NCBI RefSeq assembly: GCF_009601765.2
Contig: NZ_CP045700.1
Location: 806,001-870,000 of the forward strand
DNA length: 64,000 bases
Source: Vibrio algicola
GTDB lineage: Bacteria; Pseudomonadota; Gammaproteobacteria; Enterobacterales; Vibrionaceae
Direction of reading: 5' to 3'
The translations under genes and the position numbers were made by a program. Position 1 is the first letter of the stretch; the number at the start of each line of letters is the position of its first letter. Positions 36,250-45,595 of this stretch are shown one piece after another. The notes under the pieces are model-generated. The model was not told where the DNA came from. It worked only from the letters and a program-made list of their open reading frames with translations, and ran no database searches.

Positions 36250-37206
36250 ATGAATGAACTAATACAACACTTCGCTTTTTCGGCCTCGATTACCGGCCCA
36301 ATATGCTTGATGATCCTACTTGGGGTGGTATTGCGTCGTTTTGAGGTGATCAATGATAATTTTATTGATGTGGCCTCTAAACTGGTGTTTAAAGTCACCT
36401 TACCTGCGATGCTTTTTTTAAGTATTATCAACTCAACCTCAATTGGCACTGAAAGCATCCCGTTAGTCATGTTTGGCGTAATAAGCAATACACTCTTTTT
36501 TCTGTTTACCGCTTTTACTGTTCGCTTTTTTATTAAAGATCCTAGTCAAAAAGGCGTCGTGGTTCAGGGTGGGTTTCGAGCAAATACGGCAATTATTGCT
36601 TTAGCCTATGTCGCCAACGCTTATGGTGAAACCGGTGTGGCTATCGCTGCCGTTTATGTGGCTTCTTTGACCATGCTATATAACATTCTCGCGGTTATTG
36701 CTCTTACTCCTAAAGGAGAAAATTCAAACGCTAAGGCGTATCTTGGCATGATAAAGTCAATGGCGAAAAACCCTTTGATACTTTCAATTTTATTGGCTCT
36801 CATTGTCTATACATTAAGTATTCCTGTACCAGAAATCATCACCCATGCTGGGCAATATTTTGCCAATATGACACTGCCACTGGCGCTATTATGCACAGGG
36901 GGGTCACTTAACATTCGTGAACTTAAACATGACCGATTTCCGAACATTATCGCCACCGGTTACAAACTGATTTTAGCGCCATTATTTATCACCATTACGG
37001 CTTATTATTTTGGTTTCAACAATCAAGAGTTGGGTATTATCTTCTTTATGAGCGCCGCCCCTACCGCTGCAGCCAGTTATGTCATGGCACGCTCGATGGG
37101 AGGAAGCGCGACCTTAGCCGCCAATATTATTGCGTTAACCACAATCGGATCGATTGTTACTTGCAGCTTAGGCATTATGCTGCTTTCAAGCTTGAATTTA
37201 ATGTAA
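36250..37206 (+). CDS. AEC-family transporter (auxin efflux carrier type)
   Basis: Membrane protein of 318 aa with about ten helices, in two five-helix halves. GVVVQGGFRANTAIIALAYV at about 98-117 and SAAPTAAASYVMARSMGG near 271-288 are the two crossover motifs of the AEC/PIN fold. Bacterial members move malonate, malate or similar small carboxylates. Substrate not decidable. It precedes an amino-acid exporter by 44 bp and may share its transcript. Confidence 0.8.
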   Translation: MNELIQHFAFSASITGPICLMILLGVVLRRFEVINDNFIDVASKLVFKVTLPAMLFLSIINSTSIGTESIPLVMFGVISNTLFFLFTAFTVRFFIKDPSQKGVVVQGGFRANTAIIALAYVANAYGETGVAIAAVYVASLTMLYNILAVIALTPKGENSNAKAYLGMIKSMAKNPLILSILLALIVYTLSIPVPEIITHAGQYFANMTLPLALLCTGGSLNIRELKHDRFPNIIATGYKLILAPLFITITAYYFGFNNQELGIIFFMSAAPTAAASYVMARSMGGSATLAANIIALTTIGSIVTCSLGIMLLSSLNLM

Positions 37207-37250
37207 TACCCTTGAGCGCTTAGCCCAAATTTCAGCCTAATGAGATCAAT

Positions 37251-38543
37251 GTGACCCAACAATTAAAACAAGACATTACCCTGCTCGGTGGTATTGGTCA
37301 GCTATCGACCACTTTACTCGGCACTGGGTTATTTATGATCCCCGCCATTGCCGCCAACTTAGCAGGCACTTGGTCACTGTGGGCATGGCTAATTCTATTT
37401 ATTGCCATTTGCCCTATCGCTCTCACTTTTGCCATTTTAGGACAACGTTATCCTAATGCCGGTGGCACAGCTTATTTTGTCCGTCAGGCTTTTAATCCGA
37501 AAACCGAACGCAGTGTCGCTTGGTTATTTTTAAGTGTGCTTCCAGTCGGTTTGCCCGCCGCTATCACCTTAGCCGGCGGATTTGGGCATGCGTTATTACC
37601 TAACTTTCTTAGCCATGGTATCGGTTTTTTAAACGGCCATTATTTAGCCGAATTGCTTACCATCGTGCTTATTTTGACTATCACTTTAATGGGCAGTAAG
37701 TCTTCGTCCCATTTTCAGACTTTAATTGCTTTGAGTATTTTTGCGCTGGTTGGAGTGTTCTTTTGGCAAGGGCATATTGGTTTAGATGATATTTCGATGC
37801 CGAGCTTAAATTCTTCAGCCATACTGCCGATTGGTACTGCATTAGCGGTGATGTTTTGGTGCTTTGTTGGGATTGAAGCTTTTACCCACATGGGAGAAGA
37901 GTTTAAAAATCCGCAACGAGATTTTCCTATCGCGATCATTCTGGGTTGTTTTGTGGCCGGCTTTATTTACTGGGCATGTTCGGTAGTGATCTTAAAATTT
38001 CATGCCTTTGAGCCCAATATTTCCGCCCACAGTTCAATCCCTTGGTTAAGCGAACAGTTACTTGGCAATAAACTGGCCGCCGTTATCACGGTGATTGGCT
38101 ATTTCGCTTGTTTTGCCAGTATTAATTTATACACCCAAAGCATGATACGTTTGGTTTGGTCACAAGCTCGAGACTATAAACCCAGCAGTCGCTTAACCCA
38201 TTTATCCAAACGTGGCGTGCCCACTACCGCGACATACGCTGTAGCGGTAGTGCTGTTTTTATCTATCACCTTTGGACACCTCACCAATCTCGATTTAGAA
38301 ACTTTAGTCAAACTGGCGAACAGCGTCTTTGTGTTGCTGTATTTGCTTGCGATGTTATCGGCCTATCGATTATTGACTGGTTGGGCAAAATATCTCGCAG
38401 GGTTCTCAACCTTATTATGCAGCGTAGTATTTCTATGTTTAGGTTGGAGTATGTTGTATGCGATCAGTATCTTCGCAGTACTGATACTACCGTGGGGCAA
38501 GTGGTTAAAGAAAGGTAAGCCGTCATTATCCAACACCCCTTAA
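37251..38543 (+). CDS. yjeH: APC-family amino-acid exporter, YjeH-like
   Basis: APC transporter of 430 aa starting at GTG 37251: LLGGIGQLSTTLLGTGLFMIPAIAANLAG is close to YjeH, the E. coli exporter of L-methionine and branched-chain amino acids. About twelve helices follow, with the helix-6 stretch VMFWCFVGIEAFTHMGEEFKNPQRDFPIAI characteristic of the family. Start selection rests on homology, since the ribosome site is weak. Confidence 0.82.
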   Translation: MTQQLKQDITLLGGIGQLSTTLLGTGLFMIPAIAANLAGTWSLWAWLILFIAICPIALTFAILGQRYPNAGGTAYFVRQAFNPKTERSVAWLFLSVLPVGLPAAITLAGGFGHALLPNFLSHGIGFLNGHYLAELLTIVLILTITLMGSKSSSHFQTLIALSIFALVGVFFWQGHIGLDDISMPSLNSSAILPIGTALAVMFWCFVGIEAFTHMGEEFKNPQRDFPIAIILGCFVAGFIYWACSVVILKFHAFEPNISAHSSIPWLSEQLLGNKLAAVITVIGYFACFASINLYTQSMIRLVWSQARDYKPSSRLTHLSKRGVPTTATYAVAVVLFLSITFGHLTNLDLETLVKLANSVFVLLYLLAMLSAYRLLTGWAKYLAGFSTLLCSVVFLCLGWSMLYAISIFAVLILPWGKWLKKGKPSLSNTP

Positions 38544-38598
38544 GTTAATAAGTGCTGAGCTAAGTTTGCTAACCGATGAACACGTTTAAATTGAACTG

Positions 38599-39681
38599 TT
38601 AATCTCTGAAACTTGGCACATCATTTTTATTCGATTCTTGTTGCTGATTAATATCTTGTGCCCATTGTCTATCCGCAACATCCGCCTCTAATCCTTCTTG
38701 ATTTGAGCCATAAGCAGGATTATAGACAAGTCGAGTAAGCAAAGAGAAATGATCCGATCCAATAGATGGTAAACGCTGAATCGATTTCAAAGTAAAATGC
38801 TCACTATGGAAAAGATGATCCAACGGCCAACGTAAAAAGAAATAATCGACATGAAAGGTATTAAACATCCCTCTCCCAACTCGTGGATCGAGTAAGCCAC
38901 TAATTTTTCTAAACAGCCGAGTAGTGGCCGACCATGCCACATCGTTAAGATCCCCCGTGACTATGATGGGTAAATCACTTTCCGCTACACTTCGACCGAC
39001 GATCACCAACTCTGCATCTCGCTCTGTCGATTCTTCATTTTCAGTTGGGCTTGGCGGCGCAGGATGCAGGAAATGAACCCGAATCTTATCGCCCGTGGGT
39101 AATACTAATAAAGCATGAATAGAGGGAACATCCTCTTCAATTAAAAAAGAAATCGTAGGATCTTCGAGCGGAAAACGTGAAAAAACATGCATGCCATAAA
39201 GGTTATCCAATGGACACTTAATTCTATAACCCATCTCATCACTCAGTTCTACCAGCTGATCTTGCCACCATTGATCCGACTCCAATGTGACCAATACATC
39301 CGGTTTATGCTCCCTCACCAACTCAATTAACGCCTCAGCATTGCGGTTAGGCGTTAATACATTCGCGGTTAAGATGCTAACTTCACTGTCAGGGCGATGA
39401 TCTCTCGCGGTTTTTACTTCTTTTTTCCACAAAGGGGTATAAGGCAAAATCCACCACAGTTGCCAACTTAAACATACCATCGATGTCAATAGTAAAGTCC
39501 AACTGCTCCCCAAATTAAAGTCGAGAAATACTACATCGGCAATCACTAAAAAAATCAAGAAAAGAGCAATTTGTAGCCGAGGAAAGTCCATGGCTCGCAC
39601 TATCCAGTGAGGGTGACGAGACAAAGGTACAACACAAAAAATCACGCATAGCACAGTGCAAAAAAATAGTAACCAAAACAT
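38599..39681 (-). CDS. Membrane-anchored endonuclease/exonuclease/phosphatase family protein
   Basis: Protein of 360 aa. Three N-terminal hydrophobic helices within about 1-80 anchor a cytoplasmic or periplasmic EEP domain: SILTANVLTPNRN (about 99-111), VTLESDQWW (Glu metal ligand), IVTGDLNDVAWSATTRLF (Asp/Asn) and SIGSDHFSLL (Asp/His). These are the complete metal-dependent catalytic set. Such proteins act on phosphodiesters of DNA, lipids or inositides; the target is not known here. Tail is Gln/Asn-rich. Confidence 0.82.
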   Translation of the reverse strand: MFWLLFFCTVLCVIFCVVPLSRHPHWIVRAMDFPRLQIALFLIFLVIADVVFLDFNLGSSWTLLLTSMVCLSWQLWWILPYTPLWKKEVKTARDHRPDSEVSILTANVLTPNRNAEALIELVREHKPDVLVTLESDQWWQDQLVELSDEMGYRIKCPLDNLYGMHVFSRFPLEDPTISFLIEEDVPSIHALLVLPTGDKIRVHFLHPAPPSPTENEESTERDAELVIVGRSVAESDLPIIVTGDLNDVAWSATTRLFRKISGLLDPRVGRGMFNTFHVDYFFLRWPLDHLFHSEHFTLKSIQRLPSIGSDHFSLLTRLVYNPAYGSNQEGLEADVADRQWAQDINQQQESNKNDVPSFRD

Positions 39682-39748
39682 GATACCGGCATCCTTACTG
39701 GTTATTTATCATCCAAATACAATACAGGCTCTGCGCTAAACGACAAAA

Positions 39749-40159
39749 TTAAAGTGTGTCACCATTCACCAAAGACCAATGGTGAGGCATCAGTTCTCGA
39801 ATAGACTTAAAGACCAGTTTATTATCAGCAGTGGTGATCGCAGCTTGTACATCACCGCCCCAATGCACTAGCCGTTCTTGGCAAATACCGCACGGCGTCA
39901 ATATTAAAAATTTGCTGTTTTCATCTTCACGACATAGACACAGTGAATGAGTCACTCGTTCATTGAGTTTATGCGCTTCTAAATAAGCCCCCACCTCCAT
40001 ACACAGTGATAAGCCATCATTTTTAACATCTGGCGCGATGCTGGTCAGTATCTTACCCGACTCAGTTCGAATCGCTGCCGCACCACCCCAACCTGCAGGG
40101 TAACGTGATTCAATAAGATTAATTGCGGCTTGATAAAGCGACATTTCAATATTATTCAT
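39749..40159 (-). CDS. Cytidine deaminase-like protein
   Basis: Protein of 136 aa from ATG 40159. The zinc-binding pattern of the CDA fold is visible as LCMEVGAYLEA (Cys-x-Glu, about 56-66) and LTPCGICQERL (about 92-102, PCGxC). This is the arrangement of homotetrameric cytidine deaminases and blasticidin-S-deaminase-like enzymes, where Cys replaces the His of HAE. Substrate could be cytidine or another amino-heterocycle. Divergent from the DUF4336 gene. Confidence 0.8.
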   Translation of the reverse strand: MNNIEMSLYQAAINLIESRYPAGWGGAAAIRTESGKILTSIAPDVKNDGLSLCMEVGAYLEAHKLNERVTHSLCLCREDENSKFLILTPCGICQERLVHWGGDVQAAITTADNKLVFKSIRELMPHHWSLVNGDTL

Positions 40160-40339
40160 AACATTCTCATACTCTCTTTTGATGAAAAGATAGCCAGTTA
40201 ACACAGCAAAAACAACGGATCTTAAAAAGAGTTATTAATAAATTTGATAGAAGTTCGCTTATTGGTAAAAACACGCTGACGCCACTAGCTATGATCCTAT
40301 ACACTGAATTGGGTTTTTAATTTGCAGGAAGCAAGTTTG

Positions 40340-41023
40340 ATGTTGATTGAATGGCAAAAAGATCGAGTATGGTATGAGGATATGCCATATCGAAAGTTTG
40401 GATTAACGCATATTCAGCGTATGATCGTGGTGAAACTCGAACAAGATAAATTGTTGGTGATCTCTCCGATTGAACTCAATACGCAAAAACAATTAGAGTT
40501 ATCCAAACTTGGCACCGTTAAAGCAATCATTTCCCCCACCGCGAGCTACCATCAATACTTATCTGAATGGTGGTTGGCTTATTCTAAAGCCTATTTTTAC
40601 GCCACTCATGCCTTAATTGAAAAGCGTACCGATCTCAAATTTGATGACGTTTTATCCCATCGCACTCCTAAACTATGGCAAGGCCAACTGCTACAGACCT
40701 CAATTGTGAGTGACGATCATCCTAATAAAATGATTTTTTGCGATCCCATCAGCCGCACCTTATTTGTCAGTAATAACCTGATTGCGATCCAACCTCACTT
40801 ACCGACTGGGCAAAAGATACTGACCTTGGCACAAGGGGTAAATCACGAACTCAAGCTGCCTTTTTATCAACGTCGAAAGTTTAAAAACAAAGCCAGACTC
40901 AGAGTGTCGGTTCAAGAAGTAATGACCTGGCCATTTGATCGTTTATTGTCATCCAACGGCTTAGTGATTGAGAAAAATGCCAAAGATGCTTTCTATCAAG
41001 CGTTTTGGTGGGCGTTTCAGTAA
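40340..41023 (+). CDS. DUF4336 domain protein
   Basis: Protein of 227 aa from ATG 40340 (upstream TTG 40322 rejected; GCAGGAAGC supplies the ribosome site). DUF4336 proteins resemble metallo-beta-lactamase folds; here KAIISPTASYHQYLSEW occupies the place of the usual HxHxD motif, of which only one His is left, so metal catalysis is doubtful. No signal peptide. Function unknown. Confidence 0.7.
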   Translation: MLIEWQKDRVWYEDMPYRKFGLTHIQRMIVVKLEQDKLLVISPIELNTQKQLELSKLGTVKAIISPTASYHQYLSEWWLAYSKAYFYATHALIEKRTDLKFDDVLSHRTPKLWQGQLLQTSIVSDDHPNKMIFCDPISRTLFVSNNLIAIQPHLPTGQKILTLAQGVNHELKLPFYQRRKFKNKARLRVSVQEVMTWPFDRLLSSNGLVIEKNAKDAFYQAFWWAFQ

Positions 41024-41124
41024 TTCCACAATTGCCTTCAATTTGCCTCATTCATAAAAATTGACCATCAAATGACTTTTCTTTATGCGGAAAGCGTGAC
41101 AACCTACGCATCTAAATCAAGGTG

Positions 41125-42078
41125 ATGATCCGCATCGCCTTTCAGTTAACGGTATTCTGGTCAATGAACTATTTCTATACTTACCTCAAAGGCGTTGCGA
41201 TGGGCGCAGCGGATGTTGTTCCTGGTGTTTCAGGCGGTACGATTGCCTTTATTACTGGCATTTACGACACCTTACTTGGCAGCATTCAAAAAATTAACCC
41301 TAGCCTATTGGGTTTATGGAAGCGTGAAGGTTTTAAAGCGGTTCTGCTGCACATCAATGCCGGATTTCTAGTCGCACTATTTGGTGGCATTTTAACCAGC
41401 ATCTTAACCTTAGCCAAATTGATTTCTTGGCTCTTGGTGACCCACCCTATTCCGTTATGGTCATTCTTCTTTGGTTTGATTTTAATTTCTGTGGTGCATA
41501 TTTTAAAACAAGTAGAAGGCCGAAAACTCAGCTATTTGATTTTCTTGGCGCTAGGGGTGGCTCTCGCCTACTCCATCACTGTTCTACAACCATTAAATAT
41601 GCAAGCCACTCCGATTAATTTAATTATTGCCGGTGGTATTGCCATTTGCGCCATGATTTTGCCGGGTATTTCAGGCAGCTTTATTCTATTGCTGTTGGGT
41701 ATTTATCCAACCATTTTAGCGGCGGTGAAATCTCTCGACCTTGGCATTATTAGCTTATTTGCGATTGGCGCGGTATGTGGTTTATTAACCTTTTCACATC
41801 TACTGGCTTGGCTGTTAAAACGACACCGCGATGCCACTTTAATTTTCTTAACGGGCTTAATGGTGGGCACGCTACCAAAGATTTGGCCTTGGAAAGAAAC
41901 CGTGAGTTGGATGATGAATTCGCATGGCGAAAAAGTGCCACTGCTGCAACACAACTTATTGCCAACCACCTTTGAACATACCATGGGGCAACCTTCGCAA
42001 TTGTTACTGTCCATCGTATGTATGTTAGGTGGGATCTTAGTGGTGTGGCTGCTGGAGAAGTTTGCGCAGCACGATTAA
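41125..42078 (+). CDS. popT: DUF368 polyprenyl-phosphate transporter (PopT-like)
   Basis: Polytopic membrane protein of about 317 aa. GAADVVPGVSGGTIAFITGIYD (about residues 27-48) and ILPGISGSFILLLLGIYPTIL (about 178-198) are the duplicated PGxSG motifs that define DUF368. Members, including one in Vibrio cholerae, recycle undecaprenyl phosphate across the inner membrane for cell-wall synthesis, with a role at alkaline pH or high salt. The start is uncertain: ATG 41125, or ATG 41164 (MNYFYTYLKG). Confidence 0.82.
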   Translation: MIRIAFQLTVFWSMNYFYTYLKGVAMGAADVVPGVSGGTIAFITGIYDTLLGSIQKINPSLLGLWKREGFKAVLLHINAGFLVALFGGILTSILTLAKLISWLLVTHPIPLWSFFFGLILISVVHILKQVEGRKLSYLIFLALGVALAYSITVLQPLNMQATPINLIIAGGIAICAMILPGISGSFILLLLGIYPTILAAVKSLDLGIISLFAIGAVCGLLTFSHLLAWLLKRHRDATLIFLTGLMVGTLPKIWPWKETVSWMMNSHGEKVPLLQHNLLPTTFEHTMGQPSQLLLSIVCMLGGILVVWLLEKFAQHD

Positions 42079-42107
42079 TATCTGAAGTGACACACTCAAA
42101 TAGACAC

Positions 42108-42137
42108 CGCCCAGTTTCGATTGAATCTGGGCGTTTT
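42108..42137 (+). terminator. Intrinsic terminator after DUF368 gene
   Basis: CGCCCAG/CTGGGCG stem with 12-nt loop and TTTTATT. Confidence 0.8.
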
Positions 42138-42236
42138 ATTATGGAACCATTAGCTCACAAACCAATAACAAATACTGCTCCATTTGATACCTTATGGTAA
42201 CATCATTATCAGTCACCATATTGATAGGACAGGGAA

Positions 42237-42722
42237 TTGTCAGCAAACTCAGCCTCAAGTAAGCCAAGTAACGCCTCTAAATTTATTCCGATTTTATTGA
42301 TTGGAATAGCTTTAGTGGTTGGTTTTTACGCCCCCAGTTTTTATTCCTTTATTAAGCAAAATAAGGCTTTCACATCGACCGCACCTAAGTGGGATTTATC
42401 GCGTTATTGCGCCTTATCCACCACTACATGCCAACAAAATAATGTCAATATCACCTTAGATAACGATATTGTTCGCCCGTTAGACGAAACACATATTAAG
42501 GTCGAGTGGCCGAATCAAACCAGCGATAAGTTAATGCTTACCCTACGCGGGTTAGAAATGGATCTCGGCGTGGTGAAATTCCCCGTGCTCAAACAAAAAG
42601 ATGGCAGTTATCAAGGAAGTATTGTTTTGCCAATTTGCACCTACACTAAAATGACTTGGATTGGCTCTTTAACCGATAGCCACCAACAAAAAATTTACAC
42701 GTCAGTTAGGATGGAAAAATGA
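42237..42722 (+). CDS. Inner-membrane protein of the SCO/PCuAC operon, function unknown
   Basis: Protein of 161 aa from TTG 42237; there is no ATG before the conserved body and AGGACAGGG supplies the ribosome site. One N-terminal membrane helix (about 16-38) precedes a periplasmic domain with Cys pairs (RYCALSTTTC and a later LPIC). It overlaps the SCO1 gene by 4 bases (ATGA-type coupling). The position suggests a role with copper delivery to cytochrome oxidase. Not recognised as a named family. Confidence 0.72.
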   Translation: MSANSASSKPSNASKFIPILLIGIALVVGFYAPSFYSFIKQNKAFTSTAPKWDLSRYCALSTTTCQQNNVNITLDNDIVRPLDETHIKVEWPNQTSDKLMLTLRGLEMDLGVVKFPVLKQKDGSYQGSIVLPICTYTKMTWIGSLTDSHQQKIYTSVRMEK

Positions 42723-43318
42723 AGACGTCTTGGATTATTTTATTGATTTTAGCCTCTATGATTGGAGTGGGGGCGAATTTATATCTCAGCAATTCAGCCT
42801 TAAATAGCGCAAAAAATTCCACCTTATCAAACAGCACTGTATTGCAAGCCGATGACGGCAAAGAGGTGAATATTTTTGACCCGCAAGATCCGCGTATCCG
42901 AGTGGTGTATTTTGGTTTTACTCGCTGTCCAGATGTGTGCCCAACCTCACTGGCCATGTTGTCTGCGGCTTTAAAACAACTGCCTCAAGCGGAGTTAGAT
43001 AAAATCCGCCCCATGTTTATTACTCTCGACCCTGAGCGCGACTCTGGCACCGATGCTCAAAAATACGCCCATTACTTTCACCCAAACATTGAAGGATTTT
43101 CAGGCTCTGTCGACAATATTTCCAGCTTGGCACATCGCTATGGAGTGATATTTCAAAAAACCGAGCTGAAAGATTCGGCATTAAAATACACCATCGATCA
43201 CAGTTCTTATTTCTACTTTTTAAAACCCGATGGTACCTTGCTTAAAAAAGTACCACATACCCTCAACCCACAACCGATCATTGTTGCTATTGAGCAATTA
43301 GAAAAGGAAAACTCATAA
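42719..43318 (+). CDS. SCO1/SenC family copper chaperone
   Basis: Membrane-anchored thioredoxin-like protein of 199 aa. After an N-terminal helix (about 4-20) comes VYFGFTRCPDVCPTSLAML at about 63-81 with the CxxxC copper motif, and TIDHSSYFYFL near 159-169 with the third ligand His. SCO proteins load or reduce the CuA centre of cytochrome c oxidase. Overlaps both neighbours by 1-4 bases; middle gene of a three-gene operon. Confidence 0.9.
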   Translation: MKTSWIILLILASMIGVGANLYLSNSALNSAKNSTLSNSTVLQADDGKEVNIFDPQDPRIRVVYFGFTRCPDVCPTSLAMLSAALKQLPQAELDKIRPMFITLDPERDSGTDAQKYAHYFHPNIEGFSGSVDNISSLAHRYGVIFQKTELKDSALKYTIDHSSYFYFLKPDGTLLKKVPHTLNPQPIIVAIEQLEKENS

Positions 43319-43833
43319 TGAAATGTAAAGCAGCCTCACTCGCGACTCTTTCTCTTAGTGCGCTACTTTTAAGTGCCTCAGCCTTGGCTCATGATGGGTT
43401 AAAATACGACAATCCTTATGCCCGAGCCACGCCGCCAAATGCGGTTAATAGCGCCGTGTTTATGACCATTGAAAATCATCAAGATAAAGACCGAAGCTTA
43501 GTTTCCGCTTCCAGTGATGCAGCTGAAAAAGTCGAACTTCATACGGTTGAAATGAATGGCGACATGATGAAAATGCGCCAGGTAAACAACATACCATTGC
43601 CATCAAACGGTGAGTTAGTGTTAAAACCGGGAAGTTTTCATATCATGCTGCTGAATGTAAAACAGCCATTAGTCGAGGGGAAAACCATTAGTGTAACGCT
43701 TACTTATGCCAATGGTGACACTGAAGAATTAACCGTTCCGGTCAAAAAAGTCATGGCAGGCATGAAAAATATGTCGCATCACGGTGAGCATAAAAAAGGC
43801 GAGATGAGCGACGAACATTCAATGGATCATTAA
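43318..43833 (+). CDS. Periplasmic copper chaperone PCuAC
   Basis: Protein of 171 aa with a signal peptide (about 1-24, ASALA|HDG). The cupredoxin-like PCuAC domain carries VELHTVEMNGDMMKMR at about 77-92 and GSFHIMLLN at about 109-117, the His/Met Cu(I) ligand pattern. The Met/His-rich tail MKNMSHHGEHKKGEMSDEH may bind further copper. PCuAC hands copper to SCO or CuA, matching the operon. Confidence 0.9.
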   Translation: MKCKAASLATLSLSALLLSASALAHDGLKYDNPYARATPPNAVNSAVFMTIENHQDKDRSLVSASSDAAEKVELHTVEMNGDMMKMRQVNNIPLPSNGELVLKPGSFHIMLLNVKQPLVEGKTISVTLTYANGDTEELTVPVKKVMAGMKNMSHHGEHKKGEMSDEHSMDH

Positions 43834-43882
43834 GATTCAATCTGAAATGGAATGTCCATCAAAATGGGATACGAGATACAAA

Positions 43883-43913
43883 TATGTGTTAGTTTCTTAT
43901 CAACTAACACATA
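43883..43913 (-). terminator. Hairpin at the end of the RelA/SpoT-like gene
   Basis: 12-bp stem TATGTGTTAGTT/AACTAACACATA that includes the stop codon of the minus-strand gene. T-tract is modest. It may serve both convergent genes. Confidence 0.65.
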
Positions 43914-44467
43914 AAAGAACGTTTGAATTTTTCATGGTTTTCAATGTTACTTTGTAAATCGTTGATATCCCAGATTTGTAATTCCCAAGGGAAATAAAAA
44001 TTAGATTTATTTTTGAAATAAACATGTAGACCGCGATAACCTTCTTTATCACGTAAGTACCAATTTTTAAGATTCAGCTCTTCTTGCCAACCATCAAGTT
44101 GTTCCATGATAGATTCTATTTCATCCGCACTTAAGATAACCCGTGCACCAAAAATATCGTTAAGCCAATTATTGACGGGGTATTGATCGTCGCGCATTGA
44201 ATATCGACTGATTTTATCATCAATACTTTCACGCGTTTTTACTCGATAAAAATATTTGATATCAATATCCGCCGTCATTAAATAATCATTAATGCTTTCA
44301 TGCAAAGTTAAGCGATAAGTGTAAATGTGGTTAACTGGCACCTTGCTAATCGTGCGAAATAGATTCATTGGCTCAATTCTGCCAGCTTCAAAATAATCGC
44401 GAAAAAATTGAAGATGTAAGCGGTTAACTTCGTTGATCAGCTGTTTCACTAAGTTAATTTTGTTCAT
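43904..44467 (-). CDS. Solitary RelA/SpoT-domain protein
   Basis: Protein of 187 aa, not one of the long Rel enzymes and smaller than the vibrio RelV. The synthetase-domain pattern is recognisable: KYFYRVKTRESIDDKISR at about 71-88 (substrate-binding Arg/Lys), NDIFGARVIL at about 103-112 (catalytic Asp), KEGYRGLHVYFKN at about 140-152 and WELQIWDI at about 160-167 (Glu of the ExQ motif), ending HEKFKRSF. No HD hydrolase, TGS or ACT domain. Might make (p)ppGpp, or belong to toxSAS-type toxins that modify tRNA, though no antitoxin-like ORF adjoins it. Transcribed alone. Confidence 0.72.
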   Translation of the reverse strand: MNKINLVKQLINEVNRLHLQFFRDYFEAGRIEPMNLFRTISKVPVNHIYTYRLTLHESINDYLMTADIDIKYFYRVKTRESIDDKISRYSMRDDQYPVNNWLNDIFGARVILSADEIESIMEQLDGWQEELNLKNWYLRDKEGYRGLHVYFKNKSNFYFPWELQIWDINDLQSNIENHEKFKRSFMC

Positions 44468-44633
44468 GCTAACTCTCCAACGTATCCGATTTAGGAAATA
44501 ACAATTTTATGAGAATATTTCACTTTGCATCTTATGGAAAAATGAATAAACCAGCAATCCATAAGCCTATGTAAACATTTAGTGTGATACTTTACCTCTC
44601 AACCACAAGACTAGCTTTAAGAGTTTGCATATT

Positions 44634-45530
44634 ATGGCCAAGCCTCAAACCCTCTCCATCACAGTGCTATTCACCGTTATTGCGCTGATCGCCTTTGCGG
44701 CTAATTCGGTACTAGGCCGTTTGGCATTAACCGTGGCTCACTTAGATCCATACAGTTTTACCATTATTCGCTTAACCTCTGGCGCGATGATGTTGTGGTT
44801 GGTATTACAAGGTCGAAACGTCTTTTCTGCTGCCACCAGCTCGGACAAAAACAACCATTCTAAAGCTCAAGGCAGTTGGCTATCGGCCTTGATGTTATTT
44901 CTGTATGCGGTCACCTTCTCTATCGCTTATCTCTCGCTCGATACTGGGGTTGGGGCGTTGATCTTATTTGGCGCAGTACAAGTCACCATGATTTTATATT
45001 CATCACTCACTGGCGCTAAATTAAAAACGGCAGAATTATTGGGCATCGCGTTAGCTTTTTGTGGCTTCTTATACTTAGTTTTACCCAACTTAAGTTCGCC
45101 ATCTTTAAGTGGTTTTGTGTTGATGTCGATTGCTGGTATTGCATGGGCAGGCTATACCATTCGTGGTAAGCAATGCGATGATCCTTTATGCGATACCAGC
45201 GGAAATTTTATCCGCAGCTTGCCTTTCAGCTTATTGTTATTATTGGTTTTTATCTTTATCCCCCCTCAATTAAGCTTTGATGGGACATTATTGGCGATAA
45301 CATCAGGGGCAGTCACATCCGGCATAGGGTATGCATTATGGTATGTGGCGTTGCGAGGATTAAGCGCCACTCAAGCGGGCGTGGTGCAATTACTGGTTCC
45401 GGTGATCGCGGCGCTAGGTGGCATGATATTGATTGCCGAGCCGATCACCTTATCGTTTGTGGTCGCCTCTTTGATGATTTTAGGCGGAATTTTGCTGGTG
45501 ATCTTACAAAAAAATAAAAAAACGCCTTAA
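44634..45530 (+). CDS. EamA/DMT-family transporter
   Basis: Ten-helix permease of 298 aa from ATG 44634 (TTG 44625 is an alternative). Two EamA repeats: FAANSVLGRLALTVAHLDPYSFTIIRL near the N-terminus and SGIGYALWYVALRGLSATQAGVVQLLVPVIAALGG near 225-260. Members export metabolites and amino acids; substrate unknown. The gene ends within a bidirectional terminator. Confidence 0.84.
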   Translation: MAKPQTLSITVLFTVIALIAFAANSVLGRLALTVAHLDPYSFTIIRLTSGAMMLWLVLQGRNVFSAATSSDKNNHSKAQGSWLSALMLFLYAVTFSIAYLSLDTGVGALILFGAVQVTMILYSSLTGAKLKTAELLGIALAFCGFLYLVLPNLSSPSLSGFVLMSIAGIAWAGYTIRGKQCDDPLCDTSGNFIRSLPFSLLLLLVFIFIPPQLSFDGTLLAITSGAVTSGIGYALWYVALRGLSATQAGVVQLLVPVIAALGGMILIAEPITLSFVVASLMILGGILLVILQKNKKTP

Positions 45531-45558
45531 TGATGAAATAAGTGCATCAATAAGGCGT
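45522..45558. terminator. Bidirectional terminator between DMT and SulP genes
   Basis: ACGCCTTA-A-TGATG pairs with CATCA-A-TAAGGCGT; A-rich before and T-rich after. Overlaps the stop codon of the DMT gene. Confidence 0.78.
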
Positions 45559-45595
45559 GTTCAATTTTTACTATTTAAATCAACAAATAAAGCCT

